Notes: generated by a model from the letters alone, not told the origin. DNA of 37,325 nucleotides from Acidobacteriota bacterium (GCA_003225555.1 QIAM01000090.1:1-37325), one strand, 5' to 3'. Shown: positions 1 through 8,006, numbered from the stretch's first letter. Numbers and translations are program-made.

Positions 1-267
1 CGACAAGAATATTCCCGCGAATTGAAGATTGCTGCGATGCGCGAGATCGACTTGGGAAAGAGTATGGGCGAGGTGGCGCGCATGTATCAGCTCAGTCCCA
101 AACGGCTAGAGGTCTGGAAAGGGGAGTGGCGAGCGAAAGGCGAGCTGGCGTTTCCTGGCAAGGGTGCTCGGCGGCAGCCGAGACTGGATGCTGAGCGGAT
201 TGCCGAGCTGGAACGCAAGATCGGACAGCAGACGAGAAAGCGCACCACGGATCCACGCCCCAACTGA
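1..267 (+). pseudogene. IS3-family transposase OrfA remnant (truncated)
   Basis: The frame is open from the first base of the window and reads as the N-terminal helix-turn-helix half of an IS3-type OrfA: a basic start, then the family phrases GEVARMYQLSPKRLEVW and WRAKGELAFPGKG, then the start of the leucine-zipper segment DAERIAELERKIGQ. In intact OrfA proteins the zipper continues for some 20-30 residues and leads into the frameshift with OrfB. Here the frame leaves the family pattern after KIGQ and stops within about 10 residues, and no OrfB sequence follows. OrfA binds the IS ends and, fused to OrfB, makes the transposase; this copy cannot be active. The 5' end lies outside the window, so more IS sequence may exist there. 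Confidence 0.75.
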
Positions 268-800
268 CCCGCATCCCAAAGCCGTTCTCCAGGACACACT
301 CGGCGTGTGGAATTGTGAATCAAACGGATGAAGTAGAGTTCATTCGGCATAGCCGCCAGCTGGCGGCGGACAGCGTGCAAGGTAAGAAAAAATCCGCGCT
401 CGGACACGGATTCGAGAATGCAATCGAAGCCCCTCGCCGTTACAATGATTTTCAGCGAACGGCAACAACCCCCTTAACTCTGTGTCTCAGCCCAAGGGTT
501 CACTCCACGTTGGTCCCGCCCCCTTCGCTTTGCTCAGGGGGCGGGATGACATATAAGAAGAGACACTAAGCACGCTGTTTCCCTCTTCAGGTCGACGATG
601 CGGTCAGTTCTTAAGAACTGTCGGCTGGACAGCCGAGGCGGCTGTCGCTATTTGGACTCGGTGGTGGTTCCTGGCATTGCGCGGGCGAGGCGCCCGCGCC
701 ACATCGGCTGGTTATTGCCCGGTTCCAGCCCGCCCGGCGCTCAGGGCAGGTCCGCGCCACACGGACTTGGACACCCCTGACCCGTTACCGCTATCGATCG
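268..800. other. Non-coding stretch with interspersed repeats
   Basis: No convincing gene. The open frames here lack family resemblance and ribosome-binding sites. The stretch holds a CCCGCCCC...GGGGCGGG inverted repeat containing TTCGCTTTGCTCAGG (about 514-550), a perfect 16-bp palindrome CAGTTCTTAAGAACTG (605-620) and a composite repeat at 627-704. It separates a dead IS fragment from a dead FG-GAP gene, so it looks like eroding accessory DNA. Confidence 0.6.
627..704. repeat. Composite interspersed palindrome (B+C type)
   Basis: GGACAGCCGAGGCGGCTGTC followed about 30 bases later by GGGCGAGGCGCCCGCGCCACAT. The same two modules occur in the same order and similar spacing at 4851-4924. Single B modules occur near 3024, 4096, 7066 and 16176. 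Each module is an imperfect palindrome. Confidence 0.75.
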
Positions 801-2861
801 TTATGGTGTGGCTCCCGTCAGGTAGATGGGCACTCGCGGGCTGGCGTGGCGGTATGGGACGGCCCTTACCGGGAGGTGCAAAGTTGACGGTGAAAGTGCA
901 AGTGGCCTTCGCCGCCAAGACGGATCCGCAGTCGTTTGTCTGGGTGAACCAGCCCGATGCTGCTGGGGGATCGATCCTAACTAGAATGATGGTCATGGGT
1001 TGACGGAAAGGTTCGTAAGCGTCAATGACAACGTTTTACTCGAGCCCACCGCGACGGTCCCGAAGTCGAGACTGGTCGGGGAGAATAGCGCGAGAGTTCC
1101 GGTGCCATACAGAGTGAGGTTTTGCGGACTGGTTGGGGCATTGTCATTGATCGTGACCGTGCCCACGTAACCCGTAAATGCAGTCGGATCGAAAGCCACA
1201 CTAATTGTGCAGCTGAGACCGCTTGCCAAAGTGCCCGGACAGGCGTTCGACTCAAGGAATTGCGAAGGGCTTACCACGAATGCTGGAGATGCTGAGCGTC
1301 GTCCCTCCCGCGTTCGTAAGGGTGACCTTTTGTGTGGGACTGACTTGCTCAACTGGTTGAACGCCAAAATCCAGGAAAGTCGGGTTGAGCGTGACGTCCG
1401 CCGGCGCTGTTTGCTGGGTCAAGATATCGAGTTCATTGTCAATATTGTCCGATGAGACGAAATCCAGTTGTCCATCGTTATTGAAGTCGCCGACTGCCAT
1501 ACCGCTCGGACCACCGAAGAAGTTGAAGTTGCTGTTGGTGATTCCGTTGTTGCCGAAGGTGCCGTCACTGTTGCTGAACTCCAGCGTAAGGTTCGAGCCT
1601 TCACGGTTCAGGACGGCCATGTCGAGCTTGCCGTCGTTGTTGAAGTCGCCCACTACTACTGCGGTCGACGACTGGCCTGTGGTGTACTCGACTGGAGTGG
1701 CGAAACTGCCGCGTCCCATGTTCTTGAAATAGCCCACCGTGCCGTAGGTGTTGAAGACCTGAGAATTTACGGCCACAATGTCCGGAAGTATGTCCTGCGC
1801 GTCGAAAGTGGCCACGGCCACGAAGTTTGTAGCGGTATTCGATTGAAAATCATGCTTGGCTTTGAAAGTGCCATCACCCTTTCCGCGCAGCACGGAAATC
1901 GACCCGATGCCGCAGGGGACTGTCGCGCAATTTTCGTCGGCTACTTCTACATCCATCTTCCCATCCAGATCAAGGTCGGCTACGGCTACGTGGACCGGAT
2001 AGGCTCCCGTTGCTGCGGTTAATGGAGTTCCGAAGGTGCCGTCCCCATTGCCCAGCGGTACCGAGATGGTGTTGTCGGGCGGATTGGGTACGATCAGATC
2101 GAGTTTGCCGTCGTGGTTGAAGTCGGCCGTTGCGACCGCGGTGGGGCTGTTTCCGGCGGCGAAATTCGTTGCCGGCTGGAATGTGCCGTTGCCGTTGCCG
2201 AGGAGGATCGACACGTTATTGCTGGCCTTGTTGGCTACCGCTAGATCGAGATTGCCATCGCCGTTGAAATCGCCGGTGACGATGTACCAGGGTTGAGTTC
2301 CGGCAGGGTAGTCCACATGGGGTTGGAAGGTGGCGTCCCCATTGCCCAGGAACACGGAGACCGTGTTGGCGGAGATGTTCACGGAGGCGACGTCGAGCTT
2401 GCCGTCCTTATTGAAGTCGCCTACTGCGGGCCAACTGGCGCCGTTGCCGGAGGGTGCGGTCGAAATCACTCCCGTCAAACTGGTTTTGCTGACGCCGATG
2501 GGGAAGCTGACCACGTTCGAATAGCCGCCGCCGGGCGTGTCGTTCTTTACCTGAATGGTCGCGGTTCCGGGCTTGGCGATATCACTCGCGCTGATGGATG
2601 CATAGACCAGCCCATAGTAAAGAGTAGGTGGTGGTGCGTTTTGATCCATTCCAAAAGATCCGGGCATTCTTGCTGAATCCGGCGCCGTATACGAAGAGCG
2701 TGAAGGCGAGGGCCTCCGGCGGCTGCGCTGGTTGGACTCAGCGGCTCACGCACCCAGGGGACGGCGTTCGTCGCTGACGCGATTGCGGCGGATCCCATGG
2801 TGAACAGGACTAGAAATGAAGTGAAGCGAATGAGAAATGACTGGCGGGGATGTGCGTACAT
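801..2861 (-). pseudogene. Secreted FG-GAP/VCBS-repeat protein with C-terminal ASH domains, frameshifted
   Basis: The start at 2861 has a GAGAGG ribosome site and encodes a signal peptide (RFTSFLVLFTMGSAAIASA). A first Ig-like segment follows (PLSPTSAAAGG, then LAFTLFVYGAGF in another frame). From about 2630 to 1252 one long frame carries six clear FG-GAP/VCBS repeats with the calcium-loop motif DFNxDGxLD, plus one degenerate repeat. The C-terminus has two ASPM-SPD2-Hydin-like modules (LDFGVQPV..., LDFGTVAVGSSKT). The expected protein needs at least five frame changes: near 2708, 2630, 1253, 998 and 860. The natural end VPIYLTGATP-stop lies at 801. Family members are exported, beta-propeller-like proteins of unknown role, common in Acidobacteria. 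The indels sit only in the two ends, so the repeat block could still be translated from an internal start. I read it as a decaying gene; local sequencing error is the alternative. Confidence 0.75.
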
Positions 2862-3023
2862 GGCAACCTCTCAGGAGTGAGCCTTGCGGAAACTGGGACC
2901 GGGGGGAGTTCGAGAAGGGATTGTGCATCTGCCTGCGAGGGACGGTCAAGATGCGGGAAACTGCATATGGAAAATCCCTTACTTGCCAAGGATCATCTGA
3001 CGCGTTGCAAGAACGACCTTGGC

Positions 3024-3117
3024 GGACAGCCGAGGCGGCTGTCGCTAGGTGGGTTGTGGTGGCTGACAACATGCAGAGGTCCTTCGGCGACGAAAGGCTT
3101 GTCGCCTCAGGATGACA
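3024..3117. repeat. Interspersed repeats (B type, then A type)
   Basis: GGACAGCCGAGGCGGCTGTC at 3024-3043 is followed by GGGTTGTGGTGGCT, a flank also found at 4125-4138. An A-type element (GGTCCTTCGG...CTCAGGATGACA) covers about 3078-3117 and abuts the 3' end of the M50 protease gene. The 2862-3023 gap before it holds no gene. Confidence 0.7.
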
Positions 3118-4033
3118 GATTACGAGAGGTGAAGGCGTGCGTGGTCCAGTCGGTCATGGGGTGGGCACGGCCGCAGTCGAGGCATTGGGTTAGGGGGTAG
3201 CGGGCTCCGCAGTGGGGGCAGGTGGCTTGGGTTTGGAAGGTGTCGAAGGGTTGGCGGCATTGGTTGCAGGTCCAGTGATCTCCGATTGGGGCCGCGGTTT
3301 TGCAGGAGGGGCAGGCGAAGCCGTCGCGGCGGGGAGCTTTGGATCGCTGCATTGAAGCTCGGGCTTGCTGGAGTCCGCTCCAGCAGTTCATCAGGATGAA
3401 GGCGGAGATCACGCCGAGCCACAGATCCTGACGTACGACGGCTAGCAGGATTAGTCCGGCGACGCCGATCAAGCCGATGACGGTGGCGGCCATGAGGCTA
3501 CGGGCGGCGCCCATGAGGAACCAGAGCAAGGAGCGGAGGATCTGGCCGCCGTCGAGGGGATAGATGGGCAGGATATTGAAGATGAGCAAGCCCAGGTTGA
3601 TTTTCCAGACCATATAGAGCCACGCGTCGAAATTGGGCATAGCGTCGGCCCAGCCTAGTGGGCGACTCAATTTGACGAGGATGGATAAGATGGGAAAGAG
3701 GGCGACATTCACCAGCGGTCCGGCGGCGATGCTCCATAACGTGGCGCCGGGGCGGGGTGGAGGATCGACGTAAGCTACGCCACCCAGGGGCCAGAGAACG
3801 ATCTGATTGGCGCGTCCTCCTACCTGGCGGCAGGCCAGGGCGTGTCCGAATTCATGGAGCATGACAATGAGGAAGAGGGCGAGATATTCGAGGATGTTCC
3901 AGGTGATAGAGGAATAGGTTCCGGCGCGGTTGCTGATTTCGTAGGTCGCTACTAGGAACCAGGACCAATGCAGGAACACATCCACGCCGGCAAAACGGAA
4001 GAGGCGGATTGATCCTTGGCGGGTGCTGGGCAT
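3107..4033 (-). CDS. Site-2 protease family (M50) membrane metalloprotease with zinc-ribbon tail
   Basis: A 308-residue polytopic membrane protein. HEFGH at residues 60-64 is the M50 zinc-binding motif in a membrane helix; the second signature, NILPIYPLDGG with Asp161, supplies the third ligand. This layout is SpoIVFB/Rip-like: these enzymes cut membrane proteins such as anti-sigma factors or pro-sigma factors within the bilayer. After about residue 238 a soluble tail has four CxxC pairs (241/244, 256/259, 272/275, 284/287), predicted to form two zinc ribbons in place of the CBS domains often seen in this group. A start further upstream (4174) is possible but would read through an interspersed repeat; ATG at 4033 begins just before the conserved domain. 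TATAAC lies 7 bases before this ATG and no Shine-Dalgarno is visible, so the message may be leaderless. The substrate is unknown. Confidence 0.85.
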   Translation of the reverse strand: MPSTRQGSIRLFRFAGVDVFLHWSWFLVATYEISNRAGTYSSITWNILEYLALFLIVMLHEFGHALACRQVGGRANQIVLWPLGGVAYVDPPPRPGATLWSIAAGPLVNVALFPILSILVKLSRPLGWADAMPNFDAWLYMVWKINLGLLIFNILPIYPLDGGQILRSLLWFLMGAARSLMAATVIGLIGVAGLILLAVVRQDLWLGVISAFILMNCWSGLQQARASMQRSKAPRRDGFACPSCKTAAPIGDHWTCNQCRQPFDTFQTQATCPHCGARYPLTQCLDCGRAHPMTDWTTHAFTSRNLSS

Positions 4034-4040
4034 TAGGAGA

Positions 4041-4067
4041 GTTATAACATGGGGTTGCGAGGTGTCC
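4041..4067 (-). promoter_or_regulatory. Candidate promoter of the M50 protease gene
   Basis: Read on the minus strand: CGGACA, a 16-base spacer, TATAAC, then 7 bases to ATG at 4033. The short distance implies a leaderless or nearly leaderless transcript. Assigned by eye only. Confidence 0.35.
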
Positions 4068-4080
4068 GCGGGGCAGGCAT

Positions 4081-4139
4081 CGAGCTTCGCTCGAAGGACA
4101 GCCGAGGGCGGCTGTCCCCACATTGGGTTGTGGTGGCTT
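4081..4139. repeat. Interspersed palindromic repeat (B type with CGAGCTTCGCTCG arm)
   Basis: CGAGCTTCGCTCG, then GGACAGCCGAGGGCGGCTGTCC, then CCCACAT. The same arrangement recurs at 7020-7086 inside the YndJ-like gene and, diverged, at 16159-16200. It lies just upstream of the chosen M50 start. Confidence 0.75.
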
Positions 4140-4261
4140 CTCAAAGGTGCCGAAAGGTCAGGGTAACGTGCCATTACTGGTACGGTTTGAACGGACAGAC
4201 GAGGGTGGGAGTGGACCTTGGATATTTGAGGGACGTTAGAGATGGCTGGTAGGCTTCGGAC

Positions 4262-4696
4262 ATGGCGGTTTTTATTGACGATCCTACAGTTCCCGAGGCT
4301 CGAGGCGGCGACGAGGCTAAGCCGGCGGACAATGTTCCGGCGCTGGTGGAGTTGTTGCGGAACCGGTCGTATGCGGAGATCCGGCAGCGGATGTATGACT
4401 CTGCGCCGGGGAGTCCGTGGTGGACGGCTTGCCGGTCGGAGCTGGACTTGCGCAATGGACAGCAGGCGGCGGAGGCGTCGCTGGCGATGTCACGGGCGTC
4501 GGAGAAGATGCGGGCTTCGGTGCAGCACTTCGAGCAACTCGCGGATACTTTGCGGGAGGCGACCAATGATGTCGCGGATTTGCTGCGGGGGACCAAGGAG
4601 GCGGGACGGCGGCTGGAGATTGCGGTGTATGTGACGATTGGTGTGACCCTGGTGCAGTTCTTCAATTTGATCTTCGAAGTTTTTCGACGGCGGTAG
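4262..4696 (+). CDS. Small tail-anchored coiled-coil protein, hypothetical
   Basis: 144 residues, no family recognised. The N-terminal half is soluble and mixed-charge, with VPALVELLRNRSYAEIRQRM. Residues about 60-113 form a long amphipathic helix (AEASLAMSRASEKMRASVQHFEQLADTL...), likely a coiled coil. The end is a hydrophobic segment (VYVTIGVTLVQFFNLIFEVF) followed by RRR, consistent with a C-terminal membrane anchor that leaves the bulk in the cytoplasm. Codon use is rich in G-ending codons like the downstream genes. It stands alone between two repeat-bearing gaps, so context gives no function. Confidence 0.65.
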   Translation: MAVFIDDPTVPEARGGDEAKPADNVPALVELLRNRSYAEIRQRMYDSAPGSPWWTACRSELDLRNGQQAAEASLAMSRASEKMRASVQHFEQLADTLREATNDVADLLRGTKEAGRRLEIAVYVTIGVTLVQFFNLIFEVFRRR

Positions 4697-4942
4697 GCGT
4701 TGCGAACCTCTCTTGCGCCCCTTCGGGGCTAGTCTCACAACTTCGCAGGCACCCACGGCTCGCGCCGTGGGCTGCATTCTTTCGCCGCTTCGCGGCTATA
4801 GTCCCTGTGGGCGCGGGTCGGGCAGAAACAACTAAACAATATCGCGGGCCGGACAGCCGAGGCAGCAGTCGCTGGGTGAGCGGGAGGGCTTCCGGGTTTC
4901 GGGGGCGAGGCGCCCGCGCCACATGTTTCTTTTTGCCTTGGC
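4697..4942. other. Repeat-bearing intergenic stretch
   Basis: No gene seen. It contains GCACCCACGGCTCGCGCCGTGGGCTGC (inverted repeat around 4750-4776) and the B+C composite repeat at 4851-4924, immediately upstream of the promoter of the GbsR/MarR gene. Confidence 0.6.
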
Positions 4943-4971
4943 TTGACAGCGGGTTTTGTTTTCTGTATATT
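4943..4971 (+). promoter_or_regulatory. Sigma70-type promoter of the GbsR/MarR gene
   Basis: TTGACA at 4943-4948, a 17-base spacer, then TATATT at 4966-4971: a perfect -35 and a 5/6 -10 at ideal spacing. The ATG is at 4995. Confidence 0.8.
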
Positions 4972-4985
4972 CAGTCTGTACTGAA
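4970..4985. promoter_or_regulatory. Putative operator 1, palindrome TTCAGT-N4-ACTGAA
   Basis: A perfect 6-4-6 inverted repeat (TTCAGT CTGT ACTGAA) that overlaps the last two bases of the -10 box and covers the expected transcription start. Binding there would block polymerase. A sister site with the same architecture lies at 5537-5552. Most likely the site of the GbsR/MarR regulator encoded directly downstream (autoregulation). Confidence 0.65.
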
Positions 4986-4994
4986 AGTAATGAT

Positions 4995-5519
4995 ATGACG
5001 GAACTGACGGGCGTGCAGAAACAGTACATCCTCCACTGGGGGGAGATGGGGACGCGGTGGGGGATCAACCGGACGGTGGCGCAGATCCACGCACTACTGT
5101 ACCTGTCGCCGCGGGCGCTGCCGGCGGAGGAGATTGCCGAGACGCTGAGCGTGGCGCGGTCGAATGTGAGCACGTCGATTCGTGAGTTGGAAACCTGGGG
5201 GATTGTGCGGGCGGTGCATGTGCTGGGGGATCGGCGGGAACATTATGAGTCGATGAAAGATGTCTGGGAGCTGTTCCGGCTGGGGATCGAGCAGCGGAAG
5301 CGGCGGGAGATCGATCCGACGCGGGAGATGCTGCGGCAGTGCCTGGCAAATCTGGATCCGAAGGAACCGGGGGCGGATTATACGCGGGATCGGCTGGCGG
5401 CGATGGCGGGATTCTTCGAGGCGGTGACGGAGCTGCATGACCAGATGAAGCGGCTACCGACGGGGACGGTGCGGAAGTTGTTGCGGATGGGGGCGAAGGT
5501 GCGCAAGAAGGCGAGCTAG
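4995..5519 (+). CDS. GbsR/MarR family transcriptional regulator
   Basis: 174 residues from ATG 4995 (MTELTGVQKQYILHWGEMG). The sequence fits the GbsR/OpcR/YvaV branch of MarR proteins: an N-terminal helix with a GTRWGINRTVAQIHALLYLS segment, then a winged helix (residues about 47-80: LPAEEIAETLSVARSNVSTSIRELETWGIV) and wing residues GDRREHYES, then a C-terminal helical dimer region. Relatives repress choline/glycine-betaine uptake genes, but no osmoprotectant gene is present here. The gene has its own strong promoter overlapped by a palindrome; a near-identical palindrome precedes the next gene 57 bases downstream. It therefore probably represses itself and the membrane-protein operon that follows. 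The ligand is unknown. Confidence 0.85.
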   Translation: MTELTGVQKQYILHWGEMGTRWGINRTVAQIHALLYLSPRALPAEEIAETLSVARSNVSTSIRELETWGIVRAVHVLGDRREHYESMKDVWELFRLGIEQRKRREIDPTREMLRQCLANLDPKEPGADYTRDRLAAMAGFFEAVTELHDQMKRLPTGTVRKLLRMGAKVRKKAS

Positions 5520-5536
5520 TTTTTTTGCCTTTTTAG

Positions 5537-5552
5537 TTCTGTTCATACAGAA
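5537..5552. promoter_or_regulatory. Putative operator 2, palindrome TTCTGT-N4-ACAGAA
   Basis: A perfect 6-4-6 palindrome (TTCTGT TCAT ACAGAA) in the 56-base gap between the regulator and the first membrane-protein gene. It differs from operator 1 by one base per half-site, giving consensus TTCWGT-N4-ACWGAA. An AGGAGA ribosome site follows at 5564-5569. No convincing separate -35/-10 pair was found. Confidence 0.6.
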
Positions 5553-5575
5553 CAGTCTGACATAGGAGACAGATT

Positions 5576-5914
5576 ATGGATGCGACTACGGTGTTTGTAC
5601 TGGGCTCGATGGGGACCCTGGCGATCGGAATCGGAGTTGTGTGGTATCTGGGGCGGCCGTTGCGGAACATTCTGATCGAACTGCCGGCGGTCTTTGAGCT
5701 GGCGGATCAGCTGAAGTGGGGACTGATTGGGATGATGGGGTCGGTTCTTGTTCTGGGATGGGTGGTTGAGCGGTCGATTGTGCGGTGGGAGTTGCGGGCG
5801 GTGGGGAAAGGGAAATACGAATCGTATCGCAGAGAACGCGGAGGTTTCGCAGAGGTCGCTGAGGAAGACAAAGCACAGAGGACGCGACGGATCACGAAAG
5901 GGGCGCTGGGATGA
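5576..5914 (+). CDS. Small membrane protein, hypothetical (GbsR-linked operon, gene 1)
   Basis: 112 residues; start supported by AGGAGA 6 bases upstream. Two membrane helices are visible, residues about 5-25 (VFVLGSMGTLAIGIGVVWYL) and 47-65 (WGLIGMMGSVLVLGWVVE), joined by a loop with GRPLRNILIELPAVFELADQL. The C-terminal 30 residues (YRRERGGFAEVAEEDKAQRT...) are highly charged and come from an interspersed repeat of the CGCAGAGAACGCAGAGG type (DNA 5825-5892), so the ancestral protein was probably shorter. The stop overlaps the next start as ATGA, so translation is likely coupled. No family recognised. Confidence 0.65.
   Translation: MDATTVFVLGSMGTLAIGIGVVWYLGRPLRNILIELPAVFELADQLKWGLIGMMGSVLVLGWVVERSIVRWELRAVGKGKYESYRRERGGFAEVAEEDKAQRTRRITKGALG
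5825..5892. repeat. Interspersed CGCAGAGAACGC-type repeat inside a coding region
   Basis: Runs of GCAGAGAACGCGGAGG, CGCAGAGGTCGC and CACAGAGGACGCGACGG. A related element lies at 8029-8064 (GCGGAGAACGCAGAGGACAC). Here it encodes the C-terminal tail of the first membrane protein. Confidence 0.6.
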
Positions 5915-6324
5915 CGGCCGAATGGATGACTCGAGCAATCTGGGGTGCTGGAGTGGTGCATGCGGGGATCGTGTTGGCGAATATTCCTCTGCCGGGGAGG
6001 CTGCGGGTGCGGGAGCGGTTGGCTCCCGTGCCGCGGTTTTTGCGGCAGATTTTTTATGTGCACTGGATGTACATCGTGATTGTGGTGGGACTGTTTGCGG
6101 CGCTGTGTTTTGGATTTGCAGCGGAACTGGCGGGGGCGAGCGGGCTGGGAAGATTTCTGAGCGGGTTCATGGCAGGATTCTGGTTGCTGAGGATCGGGCT
6201 CCAGGTCTTCTATTACGACGGGGAAATGCGGAGGGAGAACCGGGGGCTCGATACGTTGTATCTGGGAGCGTTGGTGGGCCTGGTGGTGATCTTTGGGATG
6301 GCGGTGGTCAGGCCGGTGGAGTGA
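5911..6324 (+). CDS. Four-helix membrane protein, hypothetical (GbsR-linked operon, gene 2)
   Basis: 137 residues with an ATGA overlap to the preceding gene. Hydrophobic segments lie near residues 8-28, 48-70, 82-100 and 115-133. Short polar links include PGRLRVRERLAPVPRFLRQIFYVHWMY and FYYDGEMRRENRGLDTLY. The HWMYIVIVVGLF and FWLLRIGLQVFYYD segments look like conserved features of an uncharacterised integral-membrane family in soil bacteria, but I cannot name it. Probable partner of the flanking membrane proteins; 10 bases separate it from the next gene. Confidence 0.65.
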   Translation: MTAEWMTRAIWGAGVVHAGIVLANIPLPGRLRVRERLAPVPRFLRQIFYVHWMYIVIVVGLFAALCFGFAAELAGASGLGRFLSGFMAGFWLLRIGLQVFYYDGEMRRENRGLDTLYLGALVGLVVIFGMAVVRPVE

Positions 6325-6334
6325 GGCGACAACT

Positions 6335-7501
6335 ATGGGGATGGCATTGGACCAGGATAAAGAAAAACAGATTCCTCCCTCGCTCTCGCCGCTCGCGCGG
6401 CTACGAACGGGTCGGAATGACAAGAACAATCCTGAAAAGAGCAAGTTTTGGGCGGCGGGGTGGGCGACGGCGGGCGCGCTGGTTTGGGCGAGCGTTGCAG
6501 TACTGGCTCGAGTTGGAGTCGCGCGGATCGGAGTGATTGAGCTTGTCTTTTTGTTTGCGCCCCTTGTGATTGTTCCGTTGGGGATGGAGGTGGGGAGGGT
6601 GAGTGGGACTGCATTGTCGCCCGTGAGCCGGCGGTTGGGGGAGTGGGCGCAGGTTCTGCAGCCTTTGGGGGCGGCGCTGGCGGTGTTCGCGATGTTGCTA
6701 CCACCGGGTACGTGGGCTGGGGTGGCGGCTTCGGGGTGGTTGGTGGTTTGTGGAGCGGCAGCGGCGGGAGGGATGGTGGAGCTTAAGCAACTTTTCCTGC
6801 GCTCGCCGGAAAATCACGAGCGTACGGGCGAGTCGCCCGTGCCCACACGAGTTGCGGAGGTCGCATTGTCGATTGCGCGAGTGGATCTGGTGGTGGGCGG
6901 GGCCTGGCTGGTGGCTTCGCGGATCGGGATGCGGCCGATGGGGATTCAGGAGCCGATTGGGCTGCTTACGGCGGTGCATTTTCATTTTGCAGGGTTTGCT
7001 ACGGCGATGATTGCCAGCTGTCGAGCTTCGCTCGACCGGACCCTTCGGAACTCAGGACCGGCAGCCGAGGGCGGCTGTCCCCACATGAGCGGAACTGGGA
7101 ACGGAACGTGGCTGCGGTGGGTGGTGTTGCTGGTAGTAGGGATGCCGTTTTTGGTGGCGGTGGGATTTGTGACTTCCCCGGCGCTGAAGATGGTGGCGGG
7201 GGTGCTGTTTGCCGCGAGCGTGGCGGGGCTGGCGTTGTTCGTCTGGAACTCCCACGTGGAGGATGGGAGGGCGCGAGGATTGCTGCGGGCGGCGGCCGGT
7301 GCGGTATTCGCGGGGGTCGTGCTCGCAGGAGTTTATGCGGTTGCGGATTTCGTAGGGAGCGAGGCGCTGACGATTCCGCGGATGGCCTCGACGCATGGGA
7401 TCTTGAACGGGTTCGGATTTTGTCTGTTGGGACTGTTGGGGTGGCTGGTGGAGTGGGAGGGGAGGGACGACAGGACCCTTGGTTCCACGGGTGGTGGCTG
7501 A
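6335..7501 (+). CDS. YndJ-like polytopic membrane protein (GbsR-linked operon, gene 3)
   Basis: 388 residues from ATG 6335; a GTGAGG ribosome site lies just upstream, inside the end of the previous gene. About ten hydrophobic helices. The motifs LTAVHFHFAGFATAMI (middle) and ASTHGILNGFGFCLLGLLGW (end) resemble the histidine-bearing helices of Bacillus YndJ, a family with no known activity. Two segments do not look like membrane protein: residues about 12-28 (QIPPSLSPLARLRTGRND) and about 229-255 (CRASLDRTLRNSGPAAEGG...). Both are encoded by interspersed palindromic repeats (6369-6422 and 7020-7086) whose insertion kept the frame. The second lies in a loop between the HFHFAGF helix and the next helix. 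The function of the three-gene unit is unknown. Confidence 0.7.
   Translation: MGMALDQDKEKQIPPSLSPLARLRTGRNDKNNPEKSKFWAAGWATAGALVWASVAVLARVGVARIGVIELVFLFAPLVIVPLGMEVGRVSGTALSPVSRRLGEWAQVLQPLGAALAVFAMLLPPGTWAGVAASGWLVVCGAAAAGGMVELKQLFLRSPENHERTGESPVPTRVAEVALSIARVDLVVGGAWLVASRIGMRPMGIQEPIGLLTAVHFHFAGFATAMIASCRASLDRTLRNSGPAAEGGCPHMSGTGNGTWLRWVVLLVVGMPFLVAVGFVTSPALKMVAGVLFAASVAGLALFVWNSHVEDGRARGLLRAAAGAVFAGVVLAGVYAVADFVGSEALTIPRMASTHGILNGFGFCLLGLLGWLVEWEGRDDRTLGSTGGG
7020..7086. repeat. Interspersed palindrome inserted in frame in the YndJ-like gene
   Basis: Contains CGAGCTTCGCTCG, CCCTTCGGAACTCAGGACC and GGCAGCCGAGGGCGGCTGTCC followed by CCCACAT: the same modules as 4081-4126 plus an A-type piece. 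It adds roughly 25 residues to a loop. Confidence 0.75.
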
Positions 7502-7598
7502 ATCTGAATTCAGCCACTACCGTTCTGCGGCTTTGCGAGACATCGCACTCAAATTGCAGTAAACTCCAACGAGAGATTCGCCCTCTAACCTGGGCCAC

Positions 7599-8006
7599 AT
7601 GTTTAGCCCCCATCCCAACCTGGCGGACGAGATCAACCGTGGCATCATCCAATCGGAGATTGAGGGAGGGGTGTTTCTCCATGATCTGCCGCCGTCGACG
7701 GTGTTGCAGATCCAGACCATGCATCACTGCTATACGGCGGTGCTGCTGGGGGGGAGCGAGGCGTTGATTTCGGGGCATCCGGAATTTTGCCCGCGGCCGG
7801 TGCAAGTGGCCATCGCAGGGTCGACCTGGGGAGGGTCGATGCTGAAGATGCAATATGTGGGCCGGGGCATGCATCTGGAGTTTCACCACCCGGAATATCA
7901 CCAGCCGATTGTGACGTCGCCGATCCAGGCGATTCGGGATTACGTTGAGCCGATGGCGGGTGCGGGCCTGGGGCAGACGCGGCCCACCAGCGCTCGCGCC
8001 GAGTAG
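7599..8006 (+). CDS. Conserved-looking hypothetical soluble protein
   Basis: 135 residues, ATG 7599. No signal peptide or membrane helix. The sequence NRGIIQSEIEGGVFLHDLPPSTVLQIQTMHHCYTAVLLGGSEALISGHPEFCP is followed by VQVAIAGSTWGGSMLKMQYVGRGMHLEFHHPEYHQPIVTSPIQAIRDY. The alternating hydrophobic pattern suggests a small beta-rich fold, with a His-rich turn (HLEFHHPEYH) and a Cys-bearing middle. It reads like a real, structured protein, but I do not recognise a family. It lies between the membrane operon and the STAS gene with its own 97-base gap, so it is probably a separate transcript. Confidence 0.6.
   Translation: MFSPHPNLADEINRGIIQSEIEGGVFLHDLPPSTVLQIQTMHHCYTAVLLGGSEALISGHPEFCPRPVQVAIAGSTWGGSMLKMQYVGRGMHLEFHHPEYHQPIVTSPIQAIRDYVEPMAGAGLGQTRPTSARAE

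Noticed and set aside
315..569. 84-codon ORF
   Set aside because: No ribosome site or family signal; its 3' half is an interspersed repeat.
1468..2022. 184-codon + strand ORF
   Set aside because: Antisense to the FG-GAP repeats; its repetitive look comes from the repeats on the other strand.
4034..4174. 48-codon N-terminal extension of the M50 protease
   Set aside because: It would translate a B-type palindrome, and the conserved domain starts after ATG 4033.
5748..6536. 262-codon + strand ORF
   Set aside because: Out of frame over three well-formed membrane-protein genes that overlap by ATGA and share a ribosome-site pattern.
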